Positions 34,392 to 34,999 of a DNA stretch of 34,999 bases are shown here, piece by piece. Position numbers and translations under genes: made by a program. How positions within the stretch are numbered: position 1 is the first letter of the stretch; each line of letters starts with the position of its first letter. The DNA is from Acanthaster planci (Eukaryota > Echinodermata > Asteroidea > Valvatida > Acanthasteridae): NCBI RefSeq assembly GCF_001949145.1, contig NW_019091362.1, positions 4,046,519 through 4,081,517 on the forward strand. The letters run 5' to 3'. Under the pieces are notes generated by a model that did not search any database, was not told where the DNA came from, and was given only the letters and a program-made list of their open reading frames with translations.

Positions 34392-34405
34392 AAAAAATGT
34401 GCAGG

Positions 34406-34999
34406 CTTTAACAGGTGTTTGGGGGTCTCTTTGTAATTGTAGCTTGTAAACTTGTATGCCAATCAGAGAGTGGGTGTATTGTGTGGAATTTGTTTCTTCA
34501 ATTAGCGACTCTATATAGTCACGTTGGTAATACCTGAATAGATAAGGCAGTGGAACTCCCTTCATGTACAGGGTCAGCTTCTTTTTATCAAAGCCTTCCG
34601 TAATCGGTAAGGGCAAATTTTTAAGTTTTGTATGCCTCTGAAATTACCAGCAGACATGTGTCACGACATGAAGTTAAAATCGCCAGAATAATCTTCAAAA
34701 CGTGCATGGAGACAGATTTCGGAATACCCTATGATCCATTTGTAAATGTCACAGTGTGGTCACTTTACGGACACTGCAACAGAAGGACTGGATGCAGGCC
34801 AGAAAAATGATTGTAACAAAAGCCCAATCTGTACTATTTACAATATTTGATATGAATTTATTTACAAAATTTCTCGATTCTATAATACAAAATATACACC
34901 TCCGTATTTACAATCAGATGTCTCCCAAGTGAATGTAGCTACAACTCAGAATTAAATTACATTAATCAAATGAATGTCTATTTACTCCCGCATGAAAAA
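34406..34999. other. Downstream flank, nothing recognised
   Basis: A 60-codon plus-strand frame (34628-34810) has no known motif. AT-rich sequence follows to the window end. Confidence 0.45.

Larger units (their letters stand above)
33168..34405 (+). other. Probable 3' UTR of the insulin-like gene
   Basis: There is no further coding signal after the stop codon. Two polyadenylation hexamers follow: ATTAAA (34135-34140) with the GT-rich GGTTTTGTCTTTATGTGTGG downstream, and AATAAA (34386-34391) followed by AGGTGTTTGGGGGTCTC. The UTR would be about 1.0 or 1.24 kb. The end point is approximate and inferred. Confidence 0.55.

Overview
This is AT-rich nuclear DNA from an animal. Genes are sparse, introns are long, and there are many small non-autonomous DNA transposons. 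Several features point to a marine deuterostome, most likely an echinoderm. They are the MITE types present, runs of G inside small hAT-like elements, and enrichment of the palindrome TAGGCCTA (six exact copies). The taxon is an inference from recalled repeat character, not from a search.

The window contains one well-supported protein gene. It is a plus-strand insulin/IGF-superfamily peptide gene whose two coding exons (30741-30948 and 32980-33167) join in frame across a phase-1 intron and encode a 131-residue prepropeptide. The order is signal peptide, B chain, dibasic-bounded C peptide, A chain with the exact CC-X3-C-X8-C spacing, and a 17-residue basic tail. It carries two cysteines beyond the usual six, one in each chain, so a fourth disulfide is predicted. 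The intron inside the C-peptide region and the start codon directly after a splice acceptor match the classical insulin gene layout, which has a non-coding first exon. A good candidate for that first exon lies about 15 kb upstream: CCAAT, TATA and an initiator at 15535-15608, with a strong splice donor at 15736. Two candidate polyadenylation signals follow the stop codon.

Layout: 1-15000 is intergenic. It holds a small regulatory-looking cluster (1201-1735), a CpG-rich block (3940-4140), a foldback-type element with tandem-repeat arms (about 4932-6730), a possible SINE head (9639-9712) and two hAT-type MITEs with 8-bp target duplications (11321-11435, 14126-14290). The region 15070-15735 is the candidate promoter and first exon. 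The region 15736-30740 is the inferred intron 1. It contains a near-identical tandem duplication (18977-20920) with a 682-bp presence/absence block and a second TATA box, two MITEs (21364-21611, 22159-22494) and a CpG-rich block (26040-26430). The region 30741-34405 holds the coding exons, intron 2 and the 3' UTR.

Apart from the insulin-like gene, the short open frames in the window show no recognisable domain and look like chance or transposon remnants. No rRNA, convincing tRNA or CRISPR array was seen.
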